Part shown: piece by piece, positions 1 through 8,398 of the stretch
How the letters are laid out: each line of letters begins with the position of its first letter
How positions within the stretch are numbered: the stretch's first letter is position 1
From: Burkholderia sp. S171
Lineage (GTDB): Bacteria; Pseudomonadota; Gammaproteobacteria; Burkholderiales; Burkholderiaceae
Direction of reading: 5' to 3'
Length of the DNA: 64,000 nucleotides
Assembly (NCBI RefSeq): GCF_009766085.1
Contig: NZ_LMUF01000007.1
Location: 364,504 to 428,503 of the forward strand
The notes under the pieces: model-generated
The model's input: only the letters and a program-made list of their open reading frames with translations
What the model was told of the DNA's origin: nothing
Database searches by the model: none
Made by a program: the position numbers and the translations under genes

Positions 1-1
1 C

Positions 2-865
2 TTCAATCCCGATGTGGTACACGCGCACATGATGACCGGCGCGTTGATCTCGCGCTTCGGCAACATGCGCCGCCGCTTCGCGCTGGTGACCACCGTTCAT
101 CACGATATCCAGAAAAGCGCTTCGATGGTGCGCTTTGGTGATCGCGTGATCGTGGCGAGCCACGCCGCAGGGGACGCCATGCTGGAACGTGGCGTGCTGC
201 CAGACACCTTGAGCGTGGTGACAAGCGGCACCATTGGTTCCCCGCGTGTTCCCGGACGACAGCCGCCATCATTGCAGTTACAGCATCCGAATGTAGTGTG
301 CGTGGCAGCGATGTTCGAGCGCAACGGCATTGCCGACCTGCTGCACGCGTTTTCGCATGTGCGGCAGACACAAGACGCGCAGCTCTATTTGGTGGGTGAC
401 GGACCTGATCGTGGACTGATGGAAAGTCTTGCAGAACAACTTGGTATTGCTAACTGTGTCACGTTCACAGGGTTCGTCGCGGATCCCCGCGCGTATCTGG
501 CCGAAGCTGACGTATTCGTGTTTGCTGCCCATCAGGCTCCCGGGCCGCTGGTGATCAGCGAAGCGCGGGAGGCGGGTTGTGCGATCGTCGCGACGAAGGT
601 GGGTGGCGTTCCGGAGATGCTGGAAAACGGGAGTGCGGGGGTGCTCGTGGCGCCCCAGGAGCCGATGCAACTGGCCGCCAAACTGGGATGGTTACTGATG
701 GATTCGCCAGTACGTGCGCAATATGCCGCGCGTGCAAAGCGAGATCTGGAGCGTTTTTCGGTGCAGCGCGTGTGCACGGAACATCTGGCGGTCTATGAAC
801 AAGCAATTTCCCAGAGCGAGCGCCGACAAAACCGTCCGTCGACACGGCGTGCGCCGGTGGCGTGA
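2..865 (+). CDS. Glycosyltransferase family 4 (GT-B fold), 5'-truncated by the window edge
   Basis: The frame is open to the first bases, reading FNPDVVHAH before the first possible internal start, so the true start lies upstream of the window. PDVVHAH is the typical end of the N-terminal Rossmann domain of GT4 enzymes. The C-terminal donor-binding half is intact: a core reading VCVAAMFERNGIADLLHAF, then LVGDGPDRG, and the nucleotide-sugar loop EAREAGCAIVATKVGGVPEML with the EX7E-like spacing. The C-terminal helix ends in the basic segment RRQNRPSTRR. The enzyme probably adds a sugar to a lipid-linked polysaccharide precursor on the cytoplasmic membrane. The acceptor and sugar cannot be told. 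The manC gene downstream suggests an exopolysaccharide or capsule locus. Confidence 0.9.
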   Translation, partial: FNPDVVHAHMMTGALISRFGNMRRRFALVTTVHHDIQKSASMVRFGDRVIVASHAAGDAMLERGVLPDTLSVVTSGTIGSPRVPGRQPPSLQLQHPNVVCVAAMFERNGIADLLHAFSHVRQTQDAQLYLVGDGPDRGLMESLAEQLGIANCVTFTGFVADPRAYLAEADVFVFAAHQAPGPLVISEAREAGCAIVATKVGGVPEMLENGSAGVLVAPQEPMQLAAKLGWLLMDSPVRAQYAARAKRDLERFSVQRVCTEHLAVYEQAISQSERRQNRPSTRRAPVA

Positions 866-1012
866 CAGGGGACTCTTGCAGCCGCAGGCTCCAGGCCAGT
901 TGATTGGGAATGAGTCCCTTGAGGAAGTCCACGTCGCGCGTGACTCCCACGCCCAGATGATGATTGCCAATCGCGTCATTTTGCATAAACGCTTTCGTCG
1001 TTATTTAGTTCG
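866..1012 (-). pseudogene. Probable protein-coding remnant, family not recognised
   Basis: On the minus strand this stretch reads a protein-like segment, NHHLGVGVTRDVDFLKG followed by LIPNQLAWSLRLQE. An upstream piece (VYELNNDESVYA) lies in another frame, so a single frameshift near position 980 joins the two. In the frame of the first segment a stop codon lies about seven codons before its ATG. The segment directly abuts the end of the GT4 gene. It looks like the tail of a decayed gene, perhaps the same locus as the GT2 remnant next to it, but no function can be assigned. The call rests only on residue composition and the frame break. Confidence 0.3.
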
Positions 1013-1029
1013 TATACCGTAACAATTGG

Positions 1030-1320
1030 CTATTCGAGATGTCGCCCGCCGTTCCGCAGCGACTCGGCCATTTGACTCAGGAAGTCAGTGCTGAGCGTGG
1101 CGTCATCGTCGGTGAGCGTTACATGCATGCCTGTTACCGCATCGCGCGCACAGTTGCGGTTCGCGCCGAGGCCGCGGCGGGGGGCCGTCCATGAAGACGG
1201 CACGCGGAAAGTCAGCAGCCGTCATTTCACGCGTGAGCGTATCAGTGCTGTCGTCCGAGATCACGATCGGGATGCGCCGGATACGTGGAGGCTTCGACCG
1301 AACGCAACGTCCGGAAAAGA
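1030..1320 (-). pseudogene. Decayed family 2 glycosyltransferase (GT-A), frameshifted fragment
   Basis: Three consecutive minus-strand segments in different frames align to the N-terminal half of a GT2 enzyme. They are LFRTLRSVEASTYP (about 1318-1275), IPIVISDDSTDTLTREM...FMDGP (about 1272-1177), and APRRGLGANRNCARDAV then TGMHVTLTDDDATLS (about 1186-1060). The last ends at a stop at 1030-1032. The nucleotide-binding D-D-S-T-D, the G-x-G-x-N-R-N motif and the metal-binding D-D-D are all visible, so the family call is firm. At least two frameshifts separate the parts and the catalytic C-terminal half is missing. It is a dead gene at the edge of the polysaccharide locus. Confidence 0.75.
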
Positions 1321-1910
1321 TTCCCGGGACGATTGCGCCTGCAGATACATACCGGGAAGCGCGGCGCATCAGACGGACTGGGTTGATCGACAGCGGCGCC
1401 CATGTATTTTCCCGGCATTTTCCGGTTCTGTGCCGCGCATGCGCGACACGGCGAGATGCCCTATTTGACTCGGCAACGAAAAAGCCGTCTGTTGGAGATT
1501 GAACATCGAACATCGACCGTGGAGGGAATAACGGTGGCGGGAACTGCTCGCGATGGCGGAAATATCAGGGTGTGCTCGCGCAGTGTGTGCGGGCGCACTG
1601 AATCATCGGCGTAGTGAAAGTGTAATGGGCACACCACTTAACACGCAGTCGCGATGCTCTGTCGTGTTCGTCAACCCGGGCGCGGCCCGTCGGACAGGTG
1701 AAGCTAGGTGACGCGCGCATCTCGGTCACGTTCGTCCGCCGAGTGCCTTGAACGGCAGAACGACCGAATAGCGTGCGGGCGTTCGCACGCGCACACAACG
1801 AAATAGATTTACCTGCTTAAATTGCGCATCAATCGATGCGTGTTTTTCACGCGTCCGCACCTGTAAGACGCGCTCGGCCCTCAATCAGCTTCAACGCTTC
1901 AGGAGTCACC
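1321..1910. other. Intergenic stretch, no gene recognised
   Basis: No reading frame here has recognisable motifs. It lies between the GT2 remnant and manC and may hold more degraded coding DNA as well as the manC promoter. The segment just before manC (about 1800-1840) is locally AT-richer, but no clear -10/-35 pair could be fixed. Confidence 0.4.
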
Positions 1911-3479
1911 GTGGACGTGTCCCACTATCCGCTTGCCGGCATCCCCAAGACGGGCGCCGCGAGTGTTCGCGTGCAGCCGGTCATTCTCGCCGGCGGGTCC
2001 GGCACGCGTCTGTGGCCGTTATCGCGGCAGCAGTTCCCCAAGCAACTCATCGAACTCATGGGCGCGGAATCGCTGCTCGAAGCCACGCTCCGCCGTCTTG
2101 ACGGCCTCGACGGACTTGATGTGGCAACGCATGGCCACGATACCGTGCACTACACGAGCAACGACGAACTGATCGTGGTCTGTGGCACAGAACACAAGTT
2201 GCTGACTGCCCAGCAGATCGAGCGTAATGGCCGTCGGGCGCGCATTGTGCTCGAGCCCTGCGCCCGCAACACTGCACCGGCACTTACGCTCGCTGCGTTG
2301 GCAGCAGTGGCTGCCGGATCCGGCGACGATCCGGTCATGGTGGCCATGCCCGCTGATCACGCCATGTCCGATCTTGATGCGTTCCGTCGCACGATCGCCA
2401 AGGCGATCGAACATGCCGCAAGGGGTGCGCTCGTTACGCTGGGTGTCGTTCCCGACAAGATCGAAACAGGCTACGGCTATATCAAGGCCGGCGCGCCCCT
2501 GGGAACTGCGGATGATGGCGCCCCTCAAGCGCGAGTGCTCGAACGGTTCGTCGAAAAACCGCGGCGGGAAATTGCCGAACAGTATCTGGCGTCCGGCGAG
2601 TATTGGTGGAATAGCGGCATTTTCGTGTGCCGGGCGTCGGTCTGGCTTGCGGCTATCGAGCACTTCCAGCCTGCTATTCACGCCGCGTGCGTGATCGCGT
2701 ATGAACGCGGCCTGCATCAGGACGGCTTCACACAACTCGATGTCGCCGCATTCGAAGTCTGCCCCTCCGATTCAATCGATTTCGCCGTCATGGAGCGGAT
2801 TGCGCACACGCGGGAGTTTCCGGGCGTCGTGGTTCCGCTCGCCGCCGGCTGGTCCGATGTCGGCGCGTGGGACGCCGTATGGGACATGTCGGATAAGGAC
2901 GATGACGGCAACGTTGCTCGTGGCCGCGTGATCTTCGAAGGGTCAGCAGACAGTTTCGCGCATTCCGATGGCCGGCTGGTCGCGTGCGTGGGAGTGACGG
3001 GCGTAGTCGTCGTGGAAACCGCGGATGCGATTCTGGTGGCATCGAAGGATCGTGTGCAGGAAGTGCAGGCGATGGTCGGGCGACTGAAAGCCGCCAAAGG
3101 CGCCGAGGCGCAGGATCATCGCAAGGTTCAGCGGCCTTGGGGTTTCTATGACTCCATCGATCATGGCGAGCGTTTTCAGGTAAAGCGTATTGTGGTGAAA
3201 CCGGGCGCGCGGCTCTCGCTGCAGATGCACCATCATCGTGCGGAACACTGGATCGTCGTGCGCGGCACGGCGCTCGTGACCCGCGGGGAAGAGACCTTCT
3301 TGGTAAGCGAAAACCAGTCCACCTTCATTCCCCTCGGTACCACGCACAGGCTCGAAAACCCCGGTAAAACGCCGCTCGAAATGATCGAGGTGCAATCGGG
3401 GACGTATCTGGGCGAAGACGATATCGTACGTTTCGACGATCAGTACGGACGGGTACCCGAGAAGAAAGCAGCAGGCTGA
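1911..3479 (+). CDS. manC: Mannose-1-phosphate guanylyltransferase / mannose-6-phosphate isomerase (bifunctional)
   Basis: This enzyme makes GDP-mannose (GTP + mannose-1-P) and, through its second domain, interconverts fructose-6-P and mannose-6-P. It supplies mannose-containing exopolysaccharide. The N-terminal nucleotidyltransferase begins PVILAGGSGTRLWPLSR. FVEKP and the WNSGIF motif follow. The C-terminal type II isomerase cupin carries RPWGFYDSIDHGERFQVKR, then PGARLSLQMHHHRAEHWIVV. GTG at 1911 is preferred because AGGAG lies at 1901-1905, five bases upstream, and the signature then starts near residue 20, giving 522 aa. The in-frame ATG at 1836 would add 25 residues unlike the family. 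The gene follows glycosyltransferase DNA, consistent with an exopolysaccharide cluster; xanB and cpsB are synonyms. Confidence 0.9.
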   Translation: MDVSHYPLAGIPKTGAASVRVQPVILAGGSGTRLWPLSRQQFPKQLIELMGAESLLEATLRRLDGLDGLDVATHGHDTVHYTSNDELIVVCGTEHKLLTAQQIERNGRRARIVLEPCARNTAPALTLAALAAVAAGSGDDPVMVAMPADHAMSDLDAFRRTIAKAIEHAARGALVTLGVVPDKIETGYGYIKAGAPLGTADDGAPQARVLERFVEKPRREIAEQYLASGEYWWNSGIFVCRASVWLAAIEHFQPAIHAACVIAYERGLHQDGFTQLDVAAFEVCPSDSIDFAVMERIAHTREFPGVVVPLAAGWSDVGAWDAVWDMSDKDDDGNVARGRVIFEGSADSFAHSDGRLVACVGVTGVVVVETADAILVASKDRVQEVQAMVGRLKAAKGAEAQDHRKVQRPWGFYDSIDHGERFQVKRIVVKPGARLSLQMHHHRAEHWIVVRGTALVTRGEETFLVSENQSTFIPLGTTHRLENPGKTPLEMIEVQSGTYLGEDDIVRFDDQYGRVPEKKAAG

Positions 3480-3813
3480 ACACCGATGAACGTATGGCGA
3501 TTTGCCGGGCAATCAGCATCAGGCCCGGGCATCAGGAAGCACTTAAATCAAAAGTATCAAGAAGTACTTAATACAGCGATTGCCGACGCAGTATCGCGAA
3601 ACGCGAGACAAAGGGATAACCCTTGCGAGGGACATTCCGACTGGCGCTAGCGGTATTGGACACGCAATTTATCGTGCACGGTGAAAGGCTGCCGAGTAGT
3701 CAGATAGATGTAATTAGTCTGACGAATAGGCAACACTTACCGGGCCTTCCGGTGAGCTTGGGGAAGCCCGCCGGGTGCGCAGGGACACAATGTAGGGCAA
3801 GGGGAGAGGGGTG
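3480..3813. other. Intergenic region between manC and the FadR-type regulator
   Basis: About 330 bases without a supported gene. It is locally AT-rich near 3540-3600 and probably carries the promoter of the downstream regulator. I see no clear terminator hairpin after manC and no known RNA motif. Confidence 0.4.
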
Positions 3814-4569
3814 ATGGACGAAAACAAAGAGCGATCATTGGTGGCTAAGGTGATGGACGGCCTCGTGTCGGGCATCGTCGAACAAAAGTACGGCGCGATC
3901 CTGCCACCACAGGACGTCTTGTCGAAGGAGTTCGATGTGAGTCGGACCGTGATGCGAGAGGCCTTGAGCATGCTGCTCGCGCGTCACATGCTGGATGTGC
4001 GCCCCAAGACGGGCACGCGGATCCGGCCGATGAGCGACTGGCGATTGATCGATGAGGACGTGGTGAGCTGGCGCTTCCGTGCGACGCCGGATCAGGCGTT
4101 CCTGCGCGACGTGATCGAGTTTCGAATGCTGATCGAGCCGCGTGCGGCTGCATTGGCCGCGACTCGTGCAACGCCGGACGAAGTAAGCGGGATTCGCGAT
4201 GCGTTCGACGCGCTTGCGTCGCTCACCGGCAGCGAGCCCGAGTACCAGGCCGCCGATGTCGCGCTGCATACGCGTATTGTGGCCGCGAGCGGTAACCAGT
4301 TCTTCCAGCAGATGACGGCTATCGTGCGGGGTGCGCTGGTGACGGTCTATCCGATCGTGGCGGGCATTGCGACCATGCGCGACGCGACGCTCGAAGCGCA
4401 GCGCCGCGTGGTGGAAGCGATCGAGGCACACGATGCCGGTCTGGCCGAGCGCGCGATGAGCACGCTGATCGATGTCACCGCGGAGGAAGTCGGAGGGGCT
4501 TTTGCGCTTGAACGCCGCGAGGACAGTCCGTCGCGGCCGGTCGGCGAATCCGAATCTGCCGGCGCCTGA
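3814..4569 (+). CDS. FadR/GntR-family transcriptional regulator (FCD ligand domain)
   Basis: A 251-aa one-domain-plus-ligand-domain repressor. The N-terminal winged helix-turn-helix includes LPPQDVLSKEFDVSRTVMREAL (about residues 30-50). A linker, VRPKTGTRIRP, leads into an all-helical FCD domain with the EFRMLIEPRAAALAA helix and ALHTRIVAASGNQFF, whose conserved Asp/His residues usually bind a metal and an organic acid or sugar acid. GGGGAG at 3801-3806 sits seven bases before ATG 3814; GTG 3811 is an equally open alternative. Relatives regulate gluconate, galactonate or similar acid catabolism. The next gene on the same strand, 335 bases away, is an oxidoreductase that could be a target, but this is inference. 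Confidence 0.85.
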   Translation: MDENKERSLVAKVMDGLVSGIVEQKYGAILPPQDVLSKEFDVSRTVMREALSMLLARHMLDVRPKTGTRIRPMSDWRLIDEDVVSWRFRATPDQAFLRDVIEFRMLIEPRAAALAATRATPDEVSGIRDAFDALASLTGSEPEYQAADVALHTRIVAASGNQFFQQMTAIVRGALVTVYPIVAGIATMRDATLEAQRRVVEAIEAHDAGLAERAMSTLIDVTAEEVGGAFALERREDSPSRPVGESESAGA

Positions 4570-4904
4570 CATACGCTGGAAGCTTCGCGTCCGGGACGGT
4601 TCCGGCGTGCCGAAGCTGGCCCGAGGTTTCTGGTCACGTTGATCGTGGCCGGGCGCGAGCAGCGCCCGATTCGGGTTTTTACTGACGCAAACGTTTCACC
4701 TCATCTTCCCGCCTGACACCGACGTGTGATGGCCTGTGCGTCGAACGAACGACAATCTCCCCCGTATCCCCCTTGAGCTATGTGACCGAAACGCGATGCC
4801 TTGTGCAGGCTTCGTGCAGAGCACTTGCGTGGCGGACAATGGGACAATGTGCGCATCGCCGGCCTTGGCCGACTATTCACCAAGCATGCAGGGGAGCGGG
4901 ACAG
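4570..4904. other. Intergenic region, regulator to oxidoreductase
   Basis: 335 bases without a supported gene. It contains the terminator candidate at 4650-4680 and, just before the next gene, the Shine-Dalgarno GGGGAG at 4891-4896. An open frame reading into the next gene from 4773 has no family-like residues and is taken as leader. Confidence 0.5.
4650..4680 (+). terminator. Probable intrinsic terminator after the FadR-type regulator
   Basis: A 7-bp perfect stem, CGGGCGC/GCGCCCG with loop GAGCA (4650-4668), is followed after a short ATTCGGG by five T residues (4676-4680). The T-run is displaced from the stem, so efficiency is uncertain. Confidence 0.45.
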
Positions 4905-5885
4905 ATGAACGCACAGAGCACGATCCGATGGGGCATCGTTGGCGCGGGAATGATTGCGCACAGGTTCGCCGAAGGGCTGGCCTTTGTGCCGGGCGCAACG
5001 CTGGGTGGCGTCTGGTCGCGCCGGCCCGAGCCGACGGCGGCGTTCGCCGGGAAGTTTCATACCAAGGCGTATGAGAGCTTCGACGCGCTGCTCGACAACA
5101 TCGACGCGTTGTACATTGCGACGATGCAAGACAGCCATCCGCAGTACGCGTTGCGTGCTTTCCAGGCGGGACGTGCCGTGCTTTGCGAGAAACCGGCAGC
5201 CGTCAACGCGCGGGCGTTGCAGGAGATGATCGACGTGGCGCGGTCATCGAAGCTGCTGTTCATGGAAGCGATGAAACCGCCGTTTTATCCACTCTACACG
5301 CAGTTGCGCGACCATCTTGCGGCCGATCCTATTGGTGAAATCGGTCTGGTTCGGGCCGGTTGCTCGATCGCGAACGTGCCGCTTTCGCACCCCTCGTATT
5401 CGATGAATATGGGCGGCGGTGCGTTGCTCGATATTGGTATCTACGAAGCGTTTCTCGCGGTCGACTGGCTGGGTGAGCCGCTGGAAGTCCAGACCTTCGG
5501 ACGCATCGGGCAAACCGGCGTGGACACCTTCGCGAGCCTGAACGTGCGGCATGAGCGTGGCGTCGCACAGTTGTTTTGCGGATTGGATCTGCAAGGCAAG
5601 GGCGATGCGTTGCTGGCCGGGACCGGCGGTACGGTGACTATCCACGAGAACTGGTGGAATCCTGCGCGCGCAACCGTCCGCTATGTGGATGGCCGCACTG
5701 TTGAGCTGGATGCACCGTTTGAGGGTGGCGGCTTGAACTACGAGACCGCGCATTTTTGCGAGCTGCTGCGCAGTGGTGCGACAGAGAGCCCGATCATGCG
5801 GCATGCCATATCCATGCAGATGATTTCCATCACCGATGCCGCTCGCCGTGACCTGGGCGTTCGGTTCCCTTTCGAAACCGAGTAA
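4905..5885 (+). CDS. Gfo/Idh/MocA-family NAD(P)-dependent oxidoreductase
   Basis: The N-terminal Rossmann domain starts at once (IRWGIVGAGMIAHRFAEGL, residues 6-24). The family's EKP motif is in VLCEKPAAVNA, and the catalytic-domain segment GGGALLDIGIYEAF contains the D-x-G-x-Y signature. This argues for activity on a sugar, inositol or similar polyol. Length is 326 aa from ATG 4905, which has GGGGAG eight bases upstream; an upstream in-frame ATG at 4773 would add 44 unrelated residues. It resembles the trans-1,2-dihydrobenzene-1,2-diol/xylose dehydrogenase-like branch, but the substrate is unknown. It follows a FadR-type regulator on the same strand. Confidence 0.88.
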   Translation: MNAQSTIRWGIVGAGMIAHRFAEGLAFVPGATLGGVWSRRPEPTAAFAGKFHTKAYESFDALLDNIDALYIATMQDSHPQYALRAFQAGRAVLCEKPAAVNARALQEMIDVARSSKLLFMEAMKPPFYPLYTQLRDHLAADPIGEIGLVRAGCSIANVPLSHPSYSMNMGGGALLDIGIYEAFLAVDWLGEPLEVQTFGRIGQTGVDTFASLNVRHERGVAQLFCGLDLQGKGDALLAGTGGTVTIHENWWNPARATVRYVDGRTVELDAPFEGGGLNYETAHFCELLRSGATESPIMRHAISMQMISITDAARRDLGVRFPFETE

Positions 5886-5972
5886 GCACGGGCTGACCGT
5901 CGAGTTAATTTAAGCGTCATTTCAGGTTTCGACGTTAAGCTGCGTCGTCCTCAACCGCCGGCATTTCCCACC

Positions 5973-6680
5973 ATGCGACTGTTACCCCGACTCTGGCGCG
6001 AAAATCGGAACCTGATTGCGTTCCTGGTGCTGATGGCGCTGTTTCGCAGCGCCATCGCCGACTGGAATGTGGTGCCGAGCGGCTCCATGCTGCCGACCAT
6101 TCGCGAGGGTGACCGGATTGTCGTCGACAAGATGGCGTACGACCTGCGCATTCCGTTCACGCATATTGCGATTGCGCGCCTGCATGATCCGCAGCGTGGG
6201 GACATTGTGACGGTGGATTCATCGGCGGCCCATGAGTTGATCGTCAAGCGGCTGATCGGGGTGCCGGGCGATGTGATCGCCATGCGCGATAACGTGCTTT
6301 ATATCGATGGCAAGCGGGCGGGGTATCAGCCGGTCGATATTACGGGCGTGGAGGGCGATACGTCTTCGCCTGGCGAGTATCTCGACGAGAAGCTCGGGCG
6401 TGTTACGCATGTTGTGAGGTTGTCGGTGCTGGCGCCGAGTCCGCGGCGTTCGTTTGGGCCGGTGACGGTGCCCAAGGGCGAGTATCTGATGCTCGGTGAC
6501 AACCGCGATGACAGCGCGGACTCGAGGTATTTTGGGTTTTTCCCACGCAGCGAATTGATGGGACGGGCTCGACGGGTAGCGTATTCGCTTGATCCGGATC
6601 GGCATCATATGCCACGGATGGACAGGTTTGGGGCCAAGCTGGACCAAAGTGGGACGCTCGCGCCGGTGGACGGGTCTTGA
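5973..6680 (+). CDS. lepB: Signal peptidase I (stand-alone copy)
   Basis: This membrane serine protease removes signal peptides from exported proteins. It is 235 aa with one N-terminal membrane segment (about residues 13-28, NLIAFLVLMALFRSAIADW). The catalytic Ser38 is in VPSGSMLPT and the general base Lys92 is in ELIVKRLIG. Box E is GDNRDDSADSRYFGF. The family's main housekeeping copy usually sits in a lepA-lepB-rnc-era operon. Here the gene stands alone after a sugar oxidoreductase, so it may be a second paralogue; that cannot be proved inside this window. It faces the ABC permease gene tail to tail, and an inverted repeat spans both stop codons. Confidence 0.92.
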   Translation: MRLLPRLWRENRNLIAFLVLMALFRSAIADWNVVPSGSMLPTIREGDRIVVDKMAYDLRIPFTHIAIARLHDPQRGDIVTVDSSAAHELIVKRLIGVPGDVIAMRDNVLYIDGKRAGYQPVDITGVEGDTSSPGEYLDEKLGRVTHVVRLSVLAPSPRRSFGPVTVPKGEYLMLGDNRDDSADSRYFGFFPRSELMGRARRVAYSLDPDRHHMPRMDRFGAKLDQSGTLAPVDGS

Positions 6681-6722
6681 GGGTGGGTTCCCTGCGTTAA
6701 CCCTCCGAACCCGCTCCCTCAA
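6677..6722. terminator. Inverted repeat spanning the stop codons of two convergent genes
   Basis: TTGAGGG-T-GGGTTC (6677-6690) pairs with GAACCC-GC-TCCCTCAA (6707-6722) around a 16-base loop. The lepB stop (6678-6680) and the permease stop (6719-6721 on the minus strand) lie inside the two arms. Without a T-run it is probably a shared weak terminator or mRNA 3'-end protector. Confidence 0.5.
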
Positions 6723-7378
6723 TGCCGCCCCGGCAACGCCAACCTACGCTCAAACAGCCGCTGGACGAACTCCAGCACACTACACAGCACCCAATACACC
6801 ACAGCGGCAGCAAGATACAACGGCAAAGGCTGATACGTAGCGGCAATGACTTCCTGCGCACTCCGTAGCAATTCGGTAACCGTGATCACCGACACCAGCG
6901 ACGTATCCTTGATCAAGCTAATGAGGCTATTAGAAAGACTCGGCACGGCAATCCGCAGCGCCTGCGGACCGATCACATACCGCAACGTCTGCATCCTCGA
7001 CAAACCCAAACTATAAGCCGCAAGCCACTGCCCACTCTGAATCCCGAGAATAGCGCCGCGCATGCTTTCGGACAGATAAGCCGCCACATTCGCCGACAAC
7101 GCGATCACCCCCGCCGGCGTAGGATCGAGCGAAATACCCAGGCTCGGCAATCCGTAATAGATCACGAAGATCTGCACCAGCAGCGGCGTACCGCGCATCA
7201 CACTCACATAAGCGCGCCCCAGGCCGACCAGCGTGCGGCTTCGGCTGATGCCCATCATGGCGAGTATCGTGCCCGCGATCAGGCCGAAGAACATCGAATA
7301 GACCGCGAACTTGATCGTCAGGACGGCGCCTTGTGCGAGCGCCGGTATGGATTGAACGAGCAGGGATGTCGTGGACAT
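6719..7378 (-). CDS. tcyL: Polar amino-acid (cystine-type) ABC transporter permease
   Basis: A 219-aa HisM-type inner-membrane permease with about five membrane segments, beginning LTIKFAVYSMFFGLIAG. It has the cytoplasmic EAA-loop region around AAYSLGLSRMQTLRYVIGPQALRIAVPS, where the ATPase docks. The strongest resemblance is to the E. coli cystine permease (TcyL/YecS). It is downstream of the binding-protein gene (97-base gap) and was probably cotranscribed with it. No ATPase gene follows: the next gene is the convergent lepB. The transporter must borrow an ATPase encoded elsewhere. The symbol is by similarity only. Confidence 0.85.
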   Translation of the reverse strand: MSTTSLLVQSIPALAQGAVLTIKFAVYSMFFGLIAGTILAMMGISRSRTLVGLGRAYVSVMRGTPLLVQIFVIYYGLPSLGISLDPTPAGVIALSANVAAYLSESMRGAILGIQSGQWLAAYSLGLSRMQTLRYVIGPQALRIAVPSLSNSLISLIKDTSLVSVITVTELLRSAQEVIAATYQPLPLYLAAAVVYWVLCSVLEFVQRLFERRLALPGRH

Positions 7379-7475
7379 GAAGGAATAGAGTAGGTGTAAC
7401 GTCGGAGGCGGGCATCAAATGCAAAGGGCGGCACCCGAAGAAGCCGCCCCGATGCCGAACGCTTGAGGGTCCGGT

Positions 7476-8267
7476 TTACTTCGCTGGCTTCGTTACGTCG
7501 ATACCGAACCACTTGTCCGAGATCTTCGTGAACGTACCATCGGCCTCAAGCTGGGTCATTGCGTCATCAATGGCTTTCTCGAACTTCGGATTGCCCTTCT
7601 TGAACGGAATACCCGACGGATTGCCCGGGCCCACATTCGCGCCCGTGCGCAGCGGCAACTGCGAATTCTTCATCAGGTACGCAAGCATCAAGCGGTCGTT
7701 CAACGCAGCGTCCAAACGGTTCGATGCGAGATCGCGCAAGTACTCAGGCGCGCCCGGATACGTCTTTACATCGATACCCGGCACGGCCTTGGCCATGTCC
7801 ATGTAGTTCGTGCCCAGACCCACGCCAAGCTTCTTGCCCTTCAGGTCGTCAAGCGTCTTGAAGTCCCGCGTGTCGTCCTTGCGCTGAATCAGTTGCGCAT
7901 TCGAATACGTATAGGCAGGCGAGAAATCGAGCGTCTGCTTGCGGGCATCGGTAATGCCGACCTGATTCACGATCACATCGAACTTGTCAGCCTGCAAGCC
8001 TGCAATGATCCCGCTCCATTCGGTCGTCACGAACTCCGGCTTCACGCCGAGCTTCGCAGCAACTGCCTTCGCGATATCCACGTCGAAGCCAACCAGTTCA
8101 CCTTGCGGTGTCTTCGAGTTGAACGGGGGGAACGTACCTTCGAGGCCAATGCGCAACGTACCGCGTTGCTTGACCGAATCCAGCAGGTCTGCCGCGTGAG
8201 CGGCGGCCGAGAGCGACGCGCCGATCAAGCCTGCCACGAGCACTTTCTTGAAGAGAGAGAGTTTCAT
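7476..8267 (-). CDS. tcyJ: Cystine-type ABC transporter periplasmic substrate-binding protein
   Basis: A 263-aa family 3 solute-binding protein with a clear signal peptide (MKLSLFKKVLVAGLIGASLSAAAHA, cleavage about residue 25). LRIGLEGTFPPFNSKTPQGELVGFDVDIAKAVA is the amino-acid-binding N-lobe. GVGLGTNY, LRDLASNRLDAALNDRL, KKGNPKFEKAI and the C-terminal KWFGIDVTK match the TcyJ/FliY cystine-binding subgroup closely. It delivers the ligand to the permease encoded next. The ATG at 8267 has an AAAGG-like site upstream. The minus-strand leader before pyrD is short (131 bases to the neighbour). Confidence 0.88.
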   Translation of the reverse strand: MKLSLFKKVLVAGLIGASLSAAAHAADLLDSVKQRGTLRIGLEGTFPPFNSKTPQGELVGFDVDIAKAVAAKLGVKPEFVTTEWSGIIAGLQADKFDVIVNQVGITDARKQTLDFSPAYTYSNAQLIQRKDDTRDFKTLDDLKGKKLGVGLGTNYMDMAKAVPGIDVKTYPGAPEYLRDLASNRLDAALNDRLMLAYLMKNSQLPLRTGANVGPGNPSGIPFKKGNPKFEKAIDDAMTQLEADGTFTKISDKWFGIDVTKPAK

Positions 8268-8398
8268 GAATTTTTGCCTTTGTCCTGGTTTTTGTCAGTG
8301 ATCTGAAGTGCGGCGATGATAGCTAAAACGCAAGACCGTCTTCAGATCGTTTGCTCATGTGGATATGAGCCCTGGCGTAGTGAAAAGGGAAGACCTGA

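Noticed and set aside
1088-1510. Plus-strand open frames over the GT2 remnant as genes
   Set aside because: No motifs; the coding signal (GT2 motifs) is on the minus strand in broken frames.
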